Assembly: GCF_001921745.1 (NCBI RefSeq)
Contig: NZ_MRYA01000006.1
Location: 62,001-126,000, forward strand
Direction of reading: 5' to 3'
DNA: 64,000 nucleotides
Origin: Psychrobacter sp. Cmf 22.2
GTDB lineage: Bacteria > Pseudomonadota > Gammaproteobacteria > Pseudomonadales > Moraxellaceae
Part shown: positions 25,141 to 35,456 of the stretch, one piece after another
Layout: each line of letters begins with the position of its first letter
Position numbering within the stretch: the stretch's first letter is position 1
The notes under the pieces: generated by a model
Database searches by the model: none
What the model saw: only the letters and a program-made list of their open reading frames with translations
Told to the model about the DNA's origin: nothing
Program-made: the position numbers and the translations under genes

Positions 25141-27348
25141 ATGAATACAGACTCACAGAAATTATCAACATCTGGCAGTGATCGAGATAATAAAGAAATC
25201 GATCTCTCAAGCCTACTTGGGTCGTTGTTACGTGGCTGGAAAACCTTGCTTTTTTTCACTCTGTTGGGGTTAATAGCAGGAATATTATATACCCGCTACG
25301 TCAATCCAACGTTCCAATCAGATGCCTTGGTACAAATTGATGCCAATCCGCAAGGTGTCTCAGCACTGGGTGAAAACATCTCTAACTTGGTTGGCTCTGG
25401 GATTAGTCAGTCTCAAGAAGAAGCTCAATTAATAAAATCACGAATGGTATTAAAACCAGTCGTTGATTCATTGCACTTACAGATTCGCCTAAAAAATCCT
25501 GAGATTAACGCGATAGATAGAATAGTAGAGGATCGAATCAACACGCCTGTGCATTCTGAAGAGGGAGTGTCATTACAGACTGAAAGTGGCGAAGTAACAG
25601 TCAGTCAGTTTGATGTATCAGAAGAATACCTAGATCAAGGTTTTACTCTAAGCAGATCCGATACGGGTTTTGTATTAAGTAGTGGCGTAGATACTTTTAA
25701 AGGCCAGCTTAATCAGCCACATCAATTTAAAGGCACAAAAGGTCCAATTGAAATTACGGTAGAAGACCTACCCTCCAATGGTCAGCCTATTGGTATCACT
25801 AAGCAATCGTTAAAAATCACAACAGATGCCATAAACGGTAATTTGACAGTTGAAGAAACAGGCAATATGACTGGTCTTATTCAGTTGTCTTTGACCGGAC
25901 CAAACCAGCAACAAACGACCTTGATTCTAAATGAAATCGTCATGTCTTATGTTAATCAAAATAAGGCTCGTAGCTCTGAAGAAACCACCAAAACGCTCGA
26001 TTTCATGGAAACACAAATTCCTGTCCTAAAGCAAAAGCTTGAAGAGTCTGAAGCAGCGTTTAACGAGTTTCGTAAAAGATACGGTACTATCGATGTTGCT
26101 CAAGAAGCCCAGCTATTGTTAGCTGAAGAATCTCGAATCGATGGTCAGTTGAGTGATCTAAAGCTTCAACAAGCAGAACTATCTACTTATTACACTGATG
26201 AGCATCCATTGGTTGTTCAGATCAACGATCAATTGAGAGTATTAAACAACAGAAAGCAAGAGATCAACAATACGGTTGCAGGCTTGCCTGAGATTCAAAG
26301 AGAGTTTTTAAAGTTATCAGAAGATGTCGATATCAATAGAGAGATTTATCTCACTATGCTCACAAACTATGAGCAACTAAAAATCGTCAAAGCAGGTCAG
26401 ATCGGTTATGCACGCATTGTTGACTTGCCTGTTAGTACTTATAACGCTATCGCACCAAAAGATAAGTTAGTGATTTTGTTAGCTACTGTATTAGGCGCGA
26501 TATTAGGTGCCCTGATAGTACTACTTAGAAGTGCAATGCGTAACGTGGTTCGAGATCCTGAAATGGTCGAGTCTAATACGGGTGTTCCAGTGATAGCAAC
26601 AGTGCCGCGCTCAAAAGCACTAAACCGTCTAGGCAAAAACAAGCGCGTGACTAACAGATTATTGTCTTACTCTGATCATAATAGTGCAACTTATGAAGCC
26701 ATAAAAAGTCTAAGAACCTATCTAATGTTTGGTATGCCAAGCATCGCCAAGTCCAATCAACGCAGCCGTGTCATCGTTGTCACAGGCGAGAGTCCAAACG
26801 TTGGTAAGTCTTTTATCGTTGCAAATTTAGCAGAAGTCTTTGCCCAATTGAACAAAAAGGTTCTGGTCATAGATGCAGACATGCGCCTTGGTAGTCTTCA
26901 TAACGTGTTCAATATGGAACAAGACACAGGTCTTACAGACTTCTTTACAGAAGAGCAAAGTACAGCGGTGAGCATCACTCATCCTACTAATATAGACAAT
27001 CTTGATTTTATTCCACGTGGTCACAATGCTCGTAACCCATCTTCAATGCTAGCCAGTGAGAAGTTTGGTGGTTTGATGAACGAACTGGCGGCTCATTATG
27101 ATTACATCATTATTGACACACCACCTGTGCTCGCAGCCACAGATGCCGTCATACTTTCTAAATATGCTGATCAAGTAGTAATGGTAACTCGTCACAACGA
27201 TTCGCTAGAAGGTCAGTTGAATTACGCTGTCAAGCAGATGAATAAAGCAAATATCGAGGTAGATGGCATCATTATCAATGATCTGCAGCAAGGTATCTTG
27301 AGTAAGAATAGCTATCACTATACTTACACTTACGGTAACGCCCAATAA
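25141..27348 (+). CDS. wzc: Polysaccharide co-polymerase and tyrosine autokinase Wzc
   Basis: Product 735 aa. A Wzz domain with membrane helix at about 35-52, a periplasmic coiled-coil region (about 275-400), and a second helix (LVILLATVLGAILGALIVLL, about 443-465). The cytoplasmic BY-kinase domain has Walker A GESPNVGKS (about 548), Walker A' VLVIDADMRLG and Walker B YIIIDTPPVLAA. The C-terminus has a tyrosine cluster (SYHYTYTYG) for autophosphorylation. Controls chain length and export with Wza and Wzb. Confidence 0.95.
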   Translation: MNTDSQKLSTSGSDRDNKEIDLSSLLGSLLRGWKTLLFFTLLGLIAGILYTRYVNPTFQSDALVQIDANPQGVSALGENISNLVGSGISQSQEEAQLIKSRMVLKPVVDSLHLQIRLKNPEINAIDRIVEDRINTPVHSEEGVSLQTESGEVTVSQFDVSEEYLDQGFTLSRSDTGFVLSSGVDTFKGQLNQPHQFKGTKGPIEITVEDLPSNGQPIGITKQSLKITTDAINGNLTVEETGNMTGLIQLSLTGPNQQQTTLILNEIVMSYVNQNKARSSEETTKTLDFMETQIPVLKQKLEESEAAFNEFRKRYGTIDVAQEAQLLLAEESRIDGQLSDLKLQQAELSTYYTDEHPLVVQINDQLRVLNNRKQEINNTVAGLPEIQREFLKLSEDVDINREIYLTMLTNYEQLKIVKAGQIGYARIVDLPVSTYNAIAPKDKLVILLATVLGAILGALIVLLRSAMRNVVRDPEMVESNTGVPVIATVPRSKALNRLGKNKRVTNRLLSYSDHNSATYEAIKSLRTYLMFGMPSIAKSNQRSRVIVVTGESPNVGKSFIVANLAEVFAQLNKKVLVIDADMRLGSLHNVFNMEQDTGLTDFFTEEQSTAVSITHPTNIDNLDFIPRGHNARNPSSMLASEKFGGLMNELAAHYDYIIIDTPPVLAATDAVILSKYADQVVMVTRHNDSLEGQLNYAVKQMNKANIEVDGIIINDLQQGILSKNSYHYTYTYGNAQ

Positions 27349-27375
27349 TATCGATAACACAACCAGTTGAGTATT

Positions 27376-29337
27376 ATGTCTATGAAGCCAGAGCTTAATA
27401 AAACGTATTCTGCAAATAACAACACTGGTAATCGGTTATATAGTACTGCCCAGCGATTGTTAGAGATGCCACGTGTTGCAAAGCGTGGGGTCTTTCTGAC
27501 CACAGATATTGTGATGTCAATGGTCTGTTTATTCTTTGCCTTGGCCTTACGGTATGGCGATATTGCTAACCATCTGAGTCCTTTAGCACTGTTTTTATAT
27601 GCCCTACCGCCTGTTGTTGGCCTTTATTTCATAGGCTTTTACAGGGGTGTTGCCCGTATCTTCTCTGATAGAGTCATGCGCAATGTATTACAGTTATTTA
27701 TAGTACTGATTATTGCGTATGAAGTGATGAATTTCTTCGATATCTTAACTGATATACCGCGTTCAGTTCCTATCTTATACCTATTCTTATTTTTTGTTTG
27801 GTTGTGGGGCAGTCGCTTAAGTATACGAGAGTTACTAGAGCGTAGTAATGGTGGTCAGCCTAACCGCCTTAGCGATAAAGAAACTCAAGAGAACGTTATC
27901 ATTTATGGAGCAGGTGCAGCAGGTAGAGAGTTGTTCGATGCGTTAGAGCGCTCAAATAAATACCGTACGGTCGCTTTTGTCGATGACAATCAACAGCTGG
28001 CTGGTGGTTACTTATTGGGTAAGAAGATTCATGACGCTGCTGAAACAGTAGAGTTGGTAGATAAGCTAGAGGTCTCACAAGTATTTTTGGCCATGCCTTC
28101 TATTAGTCGCGCGCGTCGCAGACAGATTATTGAAGAGTTTGCAGAAGTATCGGTCAAGATTAAACAGCTGCCAAGCTTACATGAGATTGCTGCTGGACAA
28201 GTGACCGTAAGCACGATGCGTCCTGTCGATATTTTGGATGTACTAGACAGACAAACCGTTGAGCCTGACGCTGTTCTATTGAGCAAAAATATATCAGGTA
28301 AAAACATATTGGTTACTGGTGCTGGTGGATCTATTGGTAGTGAGCTATGCCGGCAAATAATCAAAAACAAACCTCAGTGTCTCATTCTTTATGAATTGTC
28401 TGAATACGCTTTATATAGTATTCATCAAGAGCTCAAAAACCAGCAAACGCTCAACCCTGATTATAGTGATATTCAAATCATTGCCATGATTGGCAATGTG
28501 ACCAACGAAGATAAGCTTATTAGGGTCTTTAAGAAATATAAGATTCATACGGTATATCACGCCGCGGCATATAAGCATGTACCTATTGTTGAGCATAATC
28601 CTTTTGAGGGTGTCATCAATAATGCTAAAGGAACTTATCACTGCGCTTATGCAGCCCTGCAAGCCAAAGTTGAGACCTTTGTACTTATCTCTACTGATAA
28701 AGCTGTCAGACCTACCAATGTCATGGGTGCATCTAAACGTTTGGCTGAGCTTGTATGTCAAGGCCTGAGTCAAGTTAATAGTAAAACCTGCTTTAGCATG
28801 GTGCGCTTTGGAAATGTACTTGGTTCTTCAGGGTCGGTCATTCCATTATTTACCAAACAAATTGAGCAGGGCGGTCCGATTACAGTGACTCACCCAGATG
28901 TAACCCGTTACTTTATGACTATTCCAGAAGCGGCAAGTTTGGTGATTCAAGCGGGCGCGATGGCGACAGGTGGTGAAGTATTCGTATTAGATATGGGAGA
29001 GCCTGTAAAAATCGTAGATCTTGCTAAACGTATGATTTATCTAACAGGTTGTAAGCTTAAAGATAAAAATAACCCAGATGGAGATATGGAGATTGTCGTC
29101 AGCGGACTCAGACCTGGAGAAAAACTCTACGAAGAGCTTATCATCGGTGATGACAATGTAGAGCCTACTCAGCATCCCTTGATTCGACAGGCGATGGAGC
29201 AAAGCTTCCCGCTAATGGATATCGAAAATATGCTGTCTCAATTAACCCGTAGATCGCAGCCACATGATGTGGAATGGCTAAAAGAAGAGTTCAAATATTT
29301 TGTAGAGGGATATCACGAAGGTTCAGCGCCTTCATAA
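27376..29337 (+). CDS. pglF: UDP-GlcNAc 4,6-dehydratase (PglF/WbpM/CapD type)
   Basis: Product about 653 aa from the ATG at 27376; a TTG at 27367 is in frame. Four N-terminal membrane helices (about 25-145), a first Rossmann domain (VIIYGAGAAGRELFDALE), then the catalytic SDR domain (ILVTGAGGSIGSELCRQI, about 310-327). The STDKAVRPTNVMGASKRLAE segment has Met in place of the usual catalytic Tyr, as in WbpM/PglF. It converts UDP-GlcNAc to the 4-keto-6-deoxy sugar, the substrate of the PglE aminotransferase at 43788. Acts at the inner membrane. Confidence 0.92.
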   Translation: MSMKPELNKTYSANNNTGNRLYSTAQRLLEMPRVAKRGVFLTTDIVMSMVCLFFALALRYGDIANHLSPLALFLYALPPVVGLYFIGFYRGVARIFSDRVMRNVLQLFIVLIIAYEVMNFFDILTDIPRSVPILYLFLFFVWLWGSRLSIRELLERSNGGQPNRLSDKETQENVIIYGAGAAGRELFDALERSNKYRTVAFVDDNQQLAGGYLLGKKIHDAAETVELVDKLEVSQVFLAMPSISRARRRQIIEEFAEVSVKIKQLPSLHEIAAGQVTVSTMRPVDILDVLDRQTVEPDAVLLSKNISGKNILVTGAGGSIGSELCRQIIKNKPQCLILYELSEYALYSIHQELKNQQTLNPDYSDIQIIAMIGNVTNEDKLIRVFKKYKIHTVYHAAAYKHVPIVEHNPFEGVINNAKGTYHCAYAALQAKVETFVLISTDKAVRPTNVMGASKRLAELVCQGLSQVNSKTCFSMVRFGNVLGSSGSVIPLFTKQIEQGGPITVTHPDVTRYFMTIPEAASLVIQAGAMATGGEVFVLDMGEPVKIVDLAKRMIYLTGCKLKDKNNPDGDMEIVVSGLRPGEKLYEELIIGDDNVEPTQHPLIRQAMEQSFPLMDIENMLSQLTRRSQPHDVEWLKEEFKYFVEGYHEGSAPS

Positions 29338-29410
29338 ACCTTCTCAAATAAAACAACCATTACGCTAAATGATCAAAACTATTTTATAAACTTATCTAGT
29401 AAGGAACGTT

Positions 29411-30688
29411 ATGAGAAACATCAAAGATATAAAGATAGCAGTTATTGGCCTAGGTTATGTGGGTCTACCTCTAGCAGTTGAGTTTGGTAAAAAAGTCCCT
29501 GTCATAGGCTTTGATATCAATGCAAATCGTATTGCAGACTTGCAATCAGGTACAGACCATACACTAGAGGTGAGTGATAAAGAACTAGCGCAAGCGACAC
29601 ATCTGAGCTATACCTCAGATATTCAAGCGCTCAAGGACTGTAACTTTTTTATCGTTACCGTACCGACGCCTATTGATGATTTTAAACAACCTGATTTGAC
29701 ACCTTTAATCAAAGCTTCAACAGCGATAGGTAGCATTATCAAAAAAGACGATATCGTTGTTTATGAGTCTACCGTTTATCCAGGGGCAACAGAAGAAGTA
29801 TGTATCCCTGTCCTTGAAGACGTGTCTGGCTTGGTATTTAACCAAGACTTTTATGCAGGTTACAGTCCTGAACGTATCAATCCCGGTGACAAAGAGCACA
29901 GAGTTGTCAATATTTTAAAAGTCACTGCAGGCTCTACACCTGAAATAGCAGATTTTGTAGATGATGTATACAACCTAATTATTATCGCCGGTACTCATAA
30001 AGCTGCGAGTATTAAGGTTGCAGAGGCAGCAAAGGTTATTGAAAACACTCAAAGAGATGTAAACATTGCTCTGATTAACGAGTTGGCCGTCATTTTTAAC
30101 AAGATGGACATCGATACCGAAGCGGTACTTACTGCAGCAGGTACTAAATGGAACTTTTTACCGTTCCGTCCAGGTCTGGTTGGTGGGCATTGTATCGGTG
30201 TTGATCCTTACTATCTAACGCATAAAGCACAGGCTATCGGTTATAACCCTGAGATCATTTTGGCTGGTCGTCGTCTTAACGATGGTATGGGAGAGTATGT
30301 TACGACTCAGCTCATCAAAAATATGATCAAAAAACGTATTCAAGTAGAGGGTGCAAAGGTACTTATACTTGGACTAAGTTTTAAAGAGAACTGTCCTGAT
30401 GTACGTAACACCAAAGTTATCGATATTGTTCATGAGTTAAAAGAATATAACATCGAAGTCGATATTTACGATCCTTGGGTAGATAAAGAAGAAGCTCAGC
30501 GTGAATATGGCATCACACCAGTTAGTGAGCCTCAAGCAGGAGACTATGACGGTATTATTCTAGCAGTTGCTCACTCAGAGTTTACCGATATGGGCGTCAG
30601 CAGTATCAGAGAGTTAGGTAAAGAAAAACATGTGCTATATGACTTAAAATACGTATTTGCAAAAGATGAAACTGATATTCGTCTGTAA
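29411..30688 (+). CDS. tviB: UDP-N-acetylhexosamine C6 dehydrogenase (TviB/WbpO type)
   Basis: Product 425 aa. NAD motif [17 protein letters not shown] (about 11-27), [26 protein letters not shown] (substrate region) and catalytic Cys in [17 protein letters not shown] (about 256-272). The match with Salmonella TviB extends over nearly the whole length, including [20 protein letters not shown]. TviB oxidises UDP-GlcNAc to UDP-GlcNAcA; the following epimerase would give UDP-GalNAcA. So the polymer probably contains an N-acetylhexosaminuronic acid. ATG preceded by AAGGA. Confidence 0.93.
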   Translation: MRNIKDIKIAVIGLGYVGLPLAVEFGKKVPVIGFDINANRIADLQSGTDHTLEVSDKELAQATHLSYTSDIQALKDCNFFIVTVPTPIDDFKQPDLTPLIKASTAIGSIIKKDDIVVYESTVYPGATEEVCIPVLEDVSGLVFNQDFYAGYSPERINPGDKEHRVVNILKVTAGSTPEIADFVDDVYNLIIIAGTHKAASIKVAEAAKVIENTQRDVNIALINELAVIFNKMDIDTEAVLTAAGTKWNFLPFRPGLVGGHCIGVDPYYLTHKAQAIGYNPEIILAGRRLNDGMGEYVTTQLIKNMIKKRIQVEGAKVLILGLSFKENCPDVRNTKVIDIVHELKEYNIEVDIYDPWVDKEEAQREYGITPVSEPQAGDYDGIILAVAHSEFTDMGVSSIRELGKEKHVLYDLKYVFAKDETDIRL

Positions 30689-30719
30689 ATACAAGATATA
30701 TAGATAATAAGGAAGTACC

Positions 30720-31748
30720 ATGACGCAATATGAACAAACAACACAAGAACTAGCAAGTAATCCAAAGCAATGGTTGGTTACTGGCGTGGCAGGTTTTATT
30801 GGCTCAAACTTACTTGAGACCTTATTAAAGCTGGATCAAACCGTAGTAGGCTTGGATAACTTTGCAACAGGCCATCAAAAAAACCTAGATGAAGTACAGT
30901 CATTAGTATCTGCAGAGCAATGGCAACGTTTTCGCTTTATTGAAGGCGATATCAGAAAAGTAGATGACTGCCATAAGGCTTGTGAAGGTGCGGACTACGT
31001 ATTGCACCAAGCTGCACTAGGCTCTGTTCCTCGCTCTCTTGCAGACCCTATTGCCACTAATGAGACTAACATTTCAGGATTTTTAAATATGTTAGTTGCA
31101 GCGCGTGATGCAGAGGTTTCAAGCTTTACTTATGCTGCAAGTAGTTCAACGTATGGCGATCATCCTGCATTACCTAAAGTAGAGGACGCTATTGGTAAGC
31201 CACTATCTCCGTACGCAGTGACCAAATACGTTAACGAGTTGTACGCAGAAGTGTTTGCACGCAGTTACGGTTTTAAGTCTGTCGGTTTACGCTATTTTAA
31301 TGTGTTTGGCAGACGTCAAGATCCAGACGGTGCTTACGCTGCGGTCATTCCAAAGTGGACAGCTGCAATGATTGCTAATGATGAAGTCTATATCAACGGT
31401 GACGGCGAAACCAGCCGTGATTTTTGTTATATCGACAATACCGTACAAGCGAATATACTAGCAGCAACATCTACCAATACTGAAGCCAAGAATCAAGTCT
31501 ACAACGTAGCAGTAGGTGATAGAACGACGCTAAATGATTTGTTCAACTCCATTAAGTCAGCATTAGCAGGAAATGATGTGAAGTATGATAAAGAGCCTGT
31601 ATATCGAGACTTTAGGGAGGGTGATGTAAGACATTCTCAAGCAGATGTGACTAAAGCAAAAAACTTATTAGGATATAAGCCTCAGTTTGATATTAGTCAA
31701 GGTATTGATAAAGCCATGCCTTGGTACGTTAAGTCGTTAGCAAATTAA
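30720..31748 (+). CDS. tviC: UDP-HexNAc(A) 4-epimerase (TviC/WbpP type)
   Basis: Product 342 aa. SDR-fold: [20 protein letters not shown] (about 19-38), catalytic [19 protein letters not shown] and Y-x3-K in [20 protein letters not shown], and [20 protein letters not shown]. The ring of conserved motifs and the tviB neighbour identify a C4 epimerase for UDP-GlcNAc or UDP-GlcNAcA. RBS GGAAG nine bases before the ATG. Whether it acts before or after TviB cannot be decided here. Confidence 0.92.
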   Translation: MTQYEQTTQELASNPKQWLVTGVAGFIGSNLLETLLKLDQTVVGLDNFATGHQKNLDEVQSLVSAEQWQRFRFIEGDIRKVDDCHKACEGADYVLHQAALGSVPRSLADPIATNETNISGFLNMLVAARDAEVSSFTYAASSSTYGDHPALPKVEDAIGKPLSPYAVTKYVNELYAEVFARSYGFKSVGLRYFNVFGRRQDPDGAYAAVIPKWTAAMIANDEVYINGDGETSRDFCYIDNTVQANILAATSTNTEAKNQVYNVAVGDRTTLNDLFNSIKSALAGNDVKYDKEPVYRDFREGDVRHSQADVTKAKNLLGYKPQFDISQGIDKAMPWYVKSLAN

Positions 31749-31760
31749 TAGTTGAGTTTT

Positions 31761-33017
31761 ATGATTAGTAAAGTTCGCACCATGCTACGTAATAAAGATA
31801 CTAGCCAACTGCTAAAAAACTTTTTTTCACTAGCAGTTTTAAAGCTTGTTAATGCTGTATTACCCTTCGTTACTTTGCCTTATTTAATTAAGGTATTAGG
31901 GATACAACAATATGGAGCGATCGTATTAGCACTGTCATTAATGGCTTATTTTCAAGCAGTGACAGACTATGGTTTTAATCTATCAGCGACACGAGAAATT
32001 GCAAGGCATCGAGCCAATAAGAGACAACTAAGTTTTATTTACAGTAAAACAATTATTACTAAAATGTACTTACTGTTGTTCTCTTTAGCTGTGTTAGTAC
32101 CGATAATTCTGCTTGTACCACAGTTTAAAGAGGATTTACTCGTATATCTATTGATGTGTTTGATGCTTATAGGTCAAACCTTATTCCCTGAATGGTTTTT
32201 TCGGGGTGTTGAAAGAATGGGTTATATAACGGTTTTAAATCTTATAGTTAAGCTTTCATTCACTATAGGAGTTTTTATATTGATCAAAGCTCCACAAGAC
32301 TATTGGATATATCCATTCTTATTAGGGATAAGCTATATTATAGTATCATTAATTTCACATTATATAATAATAAGTAAATTCAATTTAAAGTTAATTTTTG
32401 TAGGCATTAAAAGAGTTAAAAAGACATTAAGGATTGGTTTCCCATTATTTATAAATCAATTCGTTCCGAATCTTTTTAACAATACTACCAATTTTCTTGT
32501 AGGAATGATATTGGGTAAGGCATCTGCAGGTTATTTTGGTGCTACAAGACAAGTTGTACAGTTATTGACTGTCTTTAATTCTGTGGTATCAGGTGTGGCT
32601 TTTCCATACTTAATTAGGTATAAAGAAAAGTTTGACATCTTTAGCAAGTATTATTTAATTTTGATAGCAGCTATTTCAGTTTTCTTATTAGTAGTACATC
32701 AGTATATTTTTGATATTATTGGTATAAAGTATAGTTTTGACTCAGAAGTCTTTTATATTCTCATTGCTGGGTTTTTAGCTATTGTTTTCTACAGTGTTTA
32801 CTCTACTAACTATCTAATCTCAAGAGGTTACGATAAGATAGTAATGAGAATTACAATAATAGCATCAACAATAGGATTTATATTATCGTTCCCGCTTATT
32901 TATAAGTTTGGACTATTGGGGGGAGCTACTAATATATTTATAGGTCAATTAATTTTAGGATCTGGATCCTACTTCTATTTCAAAAAAATAAACGAGGGCG
33001 TAAAGCATGAAAGCTAA
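31761..33017 (+). CDS. wzx: Wzx-type polysaccharide flippase
   Basis: Product about 418 aa from the ATG at 31761; the frame opens at a TTG nine bases earlier. Twelve or so hydrophobic helices, with the family N-terminal pattern FFSLAVLKLVNAVLPFVTLP and YLIKVLGIQQYGAIVLALSL. It flips the undecaprenyl-linked repeat unit to the periplasm. It marks the beginning of the strongly AT-rich central part of the locus. Its end overlaps the next gene by 11 bp. Confidence 0.92.
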   Translation: MISKVRTMLRNKDTSQLLKNFFSLAVLKLVNAVLPFVTLPYLIKVLGIQQYGAIVLALSLMAYFQAVTDYGFNLSATREIARHRANKRQLSFIYSKTIITKMYLLLFSLAVLVPIILLVPQFKEDLLVYLLMCLMLIGQTLFPEWFFRGVERMGYITVLNLIVKLSFTIGVFILIKAPQDYWIYPFLLGISYIIVSLISHYIIISKFNLKLIFVGIKRVKKTLRIGFPLFINQFVPNLFNNTTNFLVGMILGKASAGYFGATRQVVQLLTVFNSVVSGVAFPYLIRYKEKFDIFSKYYLILIAAISVFLLVVHQYIFDIIGIKYSFDSEVFYILIAGFLAIVFYSVYSTNYLISRGYDKIVMRITIIASTIGFILSFPLIYKFGLLGGATNIFIGQLILGSGSYFYFKKINEGVKHES

Positions 33018-34083
33018 AAAAATTGTAAAAAATAAAATTGTTCGGAGTTGGAGGTTTTTGTCAGCATATTCTGCATTTCATAGGCTTCATAAATCAATAT
33101 ATAACTCTCCCGGCTTCCAAAAAGTAAGTCTAACAAAAGATGAGAAGACGGAATACCGTAATTATTGGAAAGCTGTATCTCCAGTTATTAACTTCAAGAC
33201 AGTAGAGATATCAAAATCATTATCTGGATCCTTCAATAAGCGTATTATTCCTGAAGAGTTTTATAGCTTATATCTTGAAAGATTCTTAAATAATGAAAGA
33301 AATGTTGGGTTTCTAGCGCATAAAAGCGTATATAACAAATGGTTTGGTAGAGGTATTTTCCCAAAAGACTTCTTTCATAAGCTAGATGGTAGTTATTATA
33401 CGTATGAATTCAAAGCTATAGATGATATTGAAGCGTTTATTGACAAAGAGATTGATGATACTGACTTTCCTATTGTGATTAAGCCTAATAAAGACAGTTA
33501 TGGTGGTAAGGATGTTTACTTTGTTGATAGCAAGGAAGATATTAAAGAAATTATAAAACAACATCCTAACTTAGTAGTCCAAGAAAAGATAGAACAGTCT
33601 GAACTAATCAATGCTTTTAATAAAGATAGTATAAATACTGTTCGTGTAAGTTTATATAAAGATAAAGATAATGTAGTACATATGCTCAATTCCGGTATAC
33701 GTATGGGAAAAGATGGAAGCTTGGATAATGTATCTGATGGCGGAATTGTCTGCAGTATAAAACTCAATGGAATACTGAATAAGTATGCAACCGATATAGA
33801 TGAAACAAAATATTTAAGTCATCCTAATTCAGGTTTTGTGTTTGAAGGGAAGAAATTCCCACTATACCAAGACTTGGTTGAAGCCAGTAAAAATATTGCT
33901 AGATCTGTTATAGGTGCTCGTATAATCAGTCTTGATATGGCCCTAGACTCTACTGATAAATGGCGATGTATAGAGATAAATTTGTTTGGTCAAACTATAA
34001 GAATCCCACAAAACGCAGGGGAGTCATTCTTAGGTGAATATACTGATGAAATTATCAGTGATTTAATTAAGTCTAGAAGATGA
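33007..34083 (+). CDS. Sugar-transfer-associated ATP-grasp protein
   Basis: Product 358 aa. An ATP-grasp core is visible: FPIVIKPNKDSYGGKDVYFV (about 155-174, ATP-binding Lys and Gly loop), VVQEKIEQSELI (hinge), and metal-binding residues near the end (IISLDMALDSTDKWRCIEIN, about 308-327). It resembles the ATPgrasp_ST family found in capsule loci. These enzymes join a carboxylate to an amine or similar nucleophile through an acyl-phosphate. Start overlaps wzx, so they are translationally linked. With TviB/TviC making a uronic acid, amide decoration of its carboxyl is one possibility. Substrate unknown. Confidence 0.8.
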   Translation: MKAKKIVKNKIVRSWRFLSAYSAFHRLHKSIYNSPGFQKVSLTKDEKTEYRNYWKAVSPVINFKTVEISKSLSGSFNKRIIPEEFYSLYLERFLNNERNVGFLAHKSVYNKWFGRGIFPKDFFHKLDGSYYTYEFKAIDDIEAFIDKEIDDTDFPIVIKPNKDSYGGKDVYFVDSKEDIKEIIKQHPNLVVQEKIEQSELINAFNKDSINTVRVSLYKDKDNVVHMLNSGIRMGKDGSLDNVSDGGIVCSIKLNGILNKYATDIDETKYLSHPNSGFVFEGKKFPLYQDLVEASKNIARSVIGARIISLDMALDSTDKWRCIEINLFGQTIRIPQNAGESFLGEYTDEIISDLIKSRR

Positions 34084-34216
34084 TATATTTTTACTAATGT
34101 TTTATCTAATAATGACATCAAATTCACAATATATAGTTAAAAAATATACTTTCATAGATAAAGTTATATTATTTTTAGGTAAAAAATGGAAATGTTAATT
34201 GTAGAGGCTTAAGATT

Positions 34217-35251
34217 ATGAAGGTATATATCGCTACACTACCTAATGGATTTTTTGGTAGTACTGGTCAAAGTTGGCAGAGTCTAGATGTCAATAAGGTG
34301 TCAAGTCTTTTGAATTTTGATAGTGAGATTATAACTATCAATGACCTTATGCATATTGACTTTGATAAAACGGATATAGTTTTTTACACTTCTAGTGATG
34401 AGGAGAATATTAGACTATATCTAAGAGATGTCATGTATTTCATTAATAAAAAATGTAGAATCATACCGAGTTACGATATACTTATGAGTCACGAAAATAA
34501 AGGATTTCAGGAGTTGTATAGAACTGAATTAGGTTTTGGTGATTTAAAAGGAAACTACTTCTTTGATATTGATGACTCTAACTTACCATTACCAAAAGTA
34601 TTGAAAACAGTAAGTGGAGCAGGTAGTAGTGGTGTATTTTTAGTAAAGAATGAAAAAGATCTATTAGATATTAAGAAAAAGCATTTCAATGTATCGAATA
34701 AGAGAAAAGTAATAAAATTTCAACGAAAAATTAGATTACAAGCTGAAGAGTTTTTAATATACAACTACAGGCATAAAGGGTTTAATAGGTTTGTTGAGCA
34801 AGACTTTATACCTAATTTAGCGAATGATTTTAAAATTTTAGTATTTGGTGACAGGTACTATAGTTTAAAAAGAAATATTAAAGAGGGTGACTTTAGAGCG
34901 AGTGGTAGTGGACTATTTGAGCACATAAAGCCTCCAAAAGAAACCTTGGATTATGCAAAGAGTATATTTGATAAAATTAGTAATCCTTATGCTTCGTTAG
35001 ATATTGCTCAGTCATCTGATGGTTGTCATTTAATAGAATTTCAAGGCACTAATTTTTCACCGGGAACCTTATTGAAAGCGCCAAGTAGATATGTTTGTAC
35101 AAATGGAGAGTGGGTTAAAGAGAAAAATAATCAAGATCTTGAGGAAAATTTCGCATATGCACTAAATTTTTTTATAAAAAGTAATGAATCGATATCCTTA
35201 CAAAATATTTTAAATATGAAATTTAAAAATGAAAGTTTGAAAGTTTTATAA
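34217..35251 (+). CDS. Second ATP-grasp-like protein (RimK/glutathione-synthetase-like)
   Basis: Product 344 aa. Layout suggests a pre-ATP-grasp domain (1-100) and an ATP-grasp domain: VLKTVSGAGSSGVFLVKNEK (about 133-152), FVEQDFIPNLANDFKILVFG (about 193-212) and DIAQSSDGCHLIEFQGTNF (about 271-289), with the acidic and Asn metal ligands at the expected places. It is not obviously similar to the ATP-grasp protein before it. The gap of 133 bp upstream is AT-rich. Likely a ligase acting on the same polysaccharide or its precursor; no substrate can be named. Very AT-rich codon use. Confidence 0.72.
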   Translation: MKVYIATLPNGFFGSTGQSWQSLDVNKVSSLLNFDSEIITINDLMHIDFDKTDIVFYTSSDEENIRLYLRDVMYFINKKCRIIPSYDILMSHENKGFQELYRTELGFGDLKGNYFFDIDDSNLPLPKVLKTVSGAGSSGVFLVKNEKDLLDIKKKHFNVSNKRKVIKFQRKIRLQAEEFLIYNYRHKGFNRFVEQDFIPNLANDFKILVFGDRYYSLKRNIKEGDFRASGSGLFEHIKPPKETLDYAKSIFDKISNPYASLDIAQSSDGCHLIEFQGTNFSPGTLLKAPSRYVCTNGEWVKEKNNQDLEENFAYALNFFIKSNESISLQNILNMKFKNESLKVL

Positions 35252-35456
35252 GAACGTAGGAAGAAGATAAAGATAATATATCTCAAACACTATTTTTATA
35301 TAAGAATAATTAAAGTTTTTACAGTATTAACCATTTTTTAGAATATTGAAATGGATATGAGATTTATCTTGTTCTTAAAGGGCTATGTTGGAAAAGAAAA
35401 ATTACTAAGCAAAGAAAAATTTCCTTACAACTTGTTAAATTATGTGGAACGTAAAA

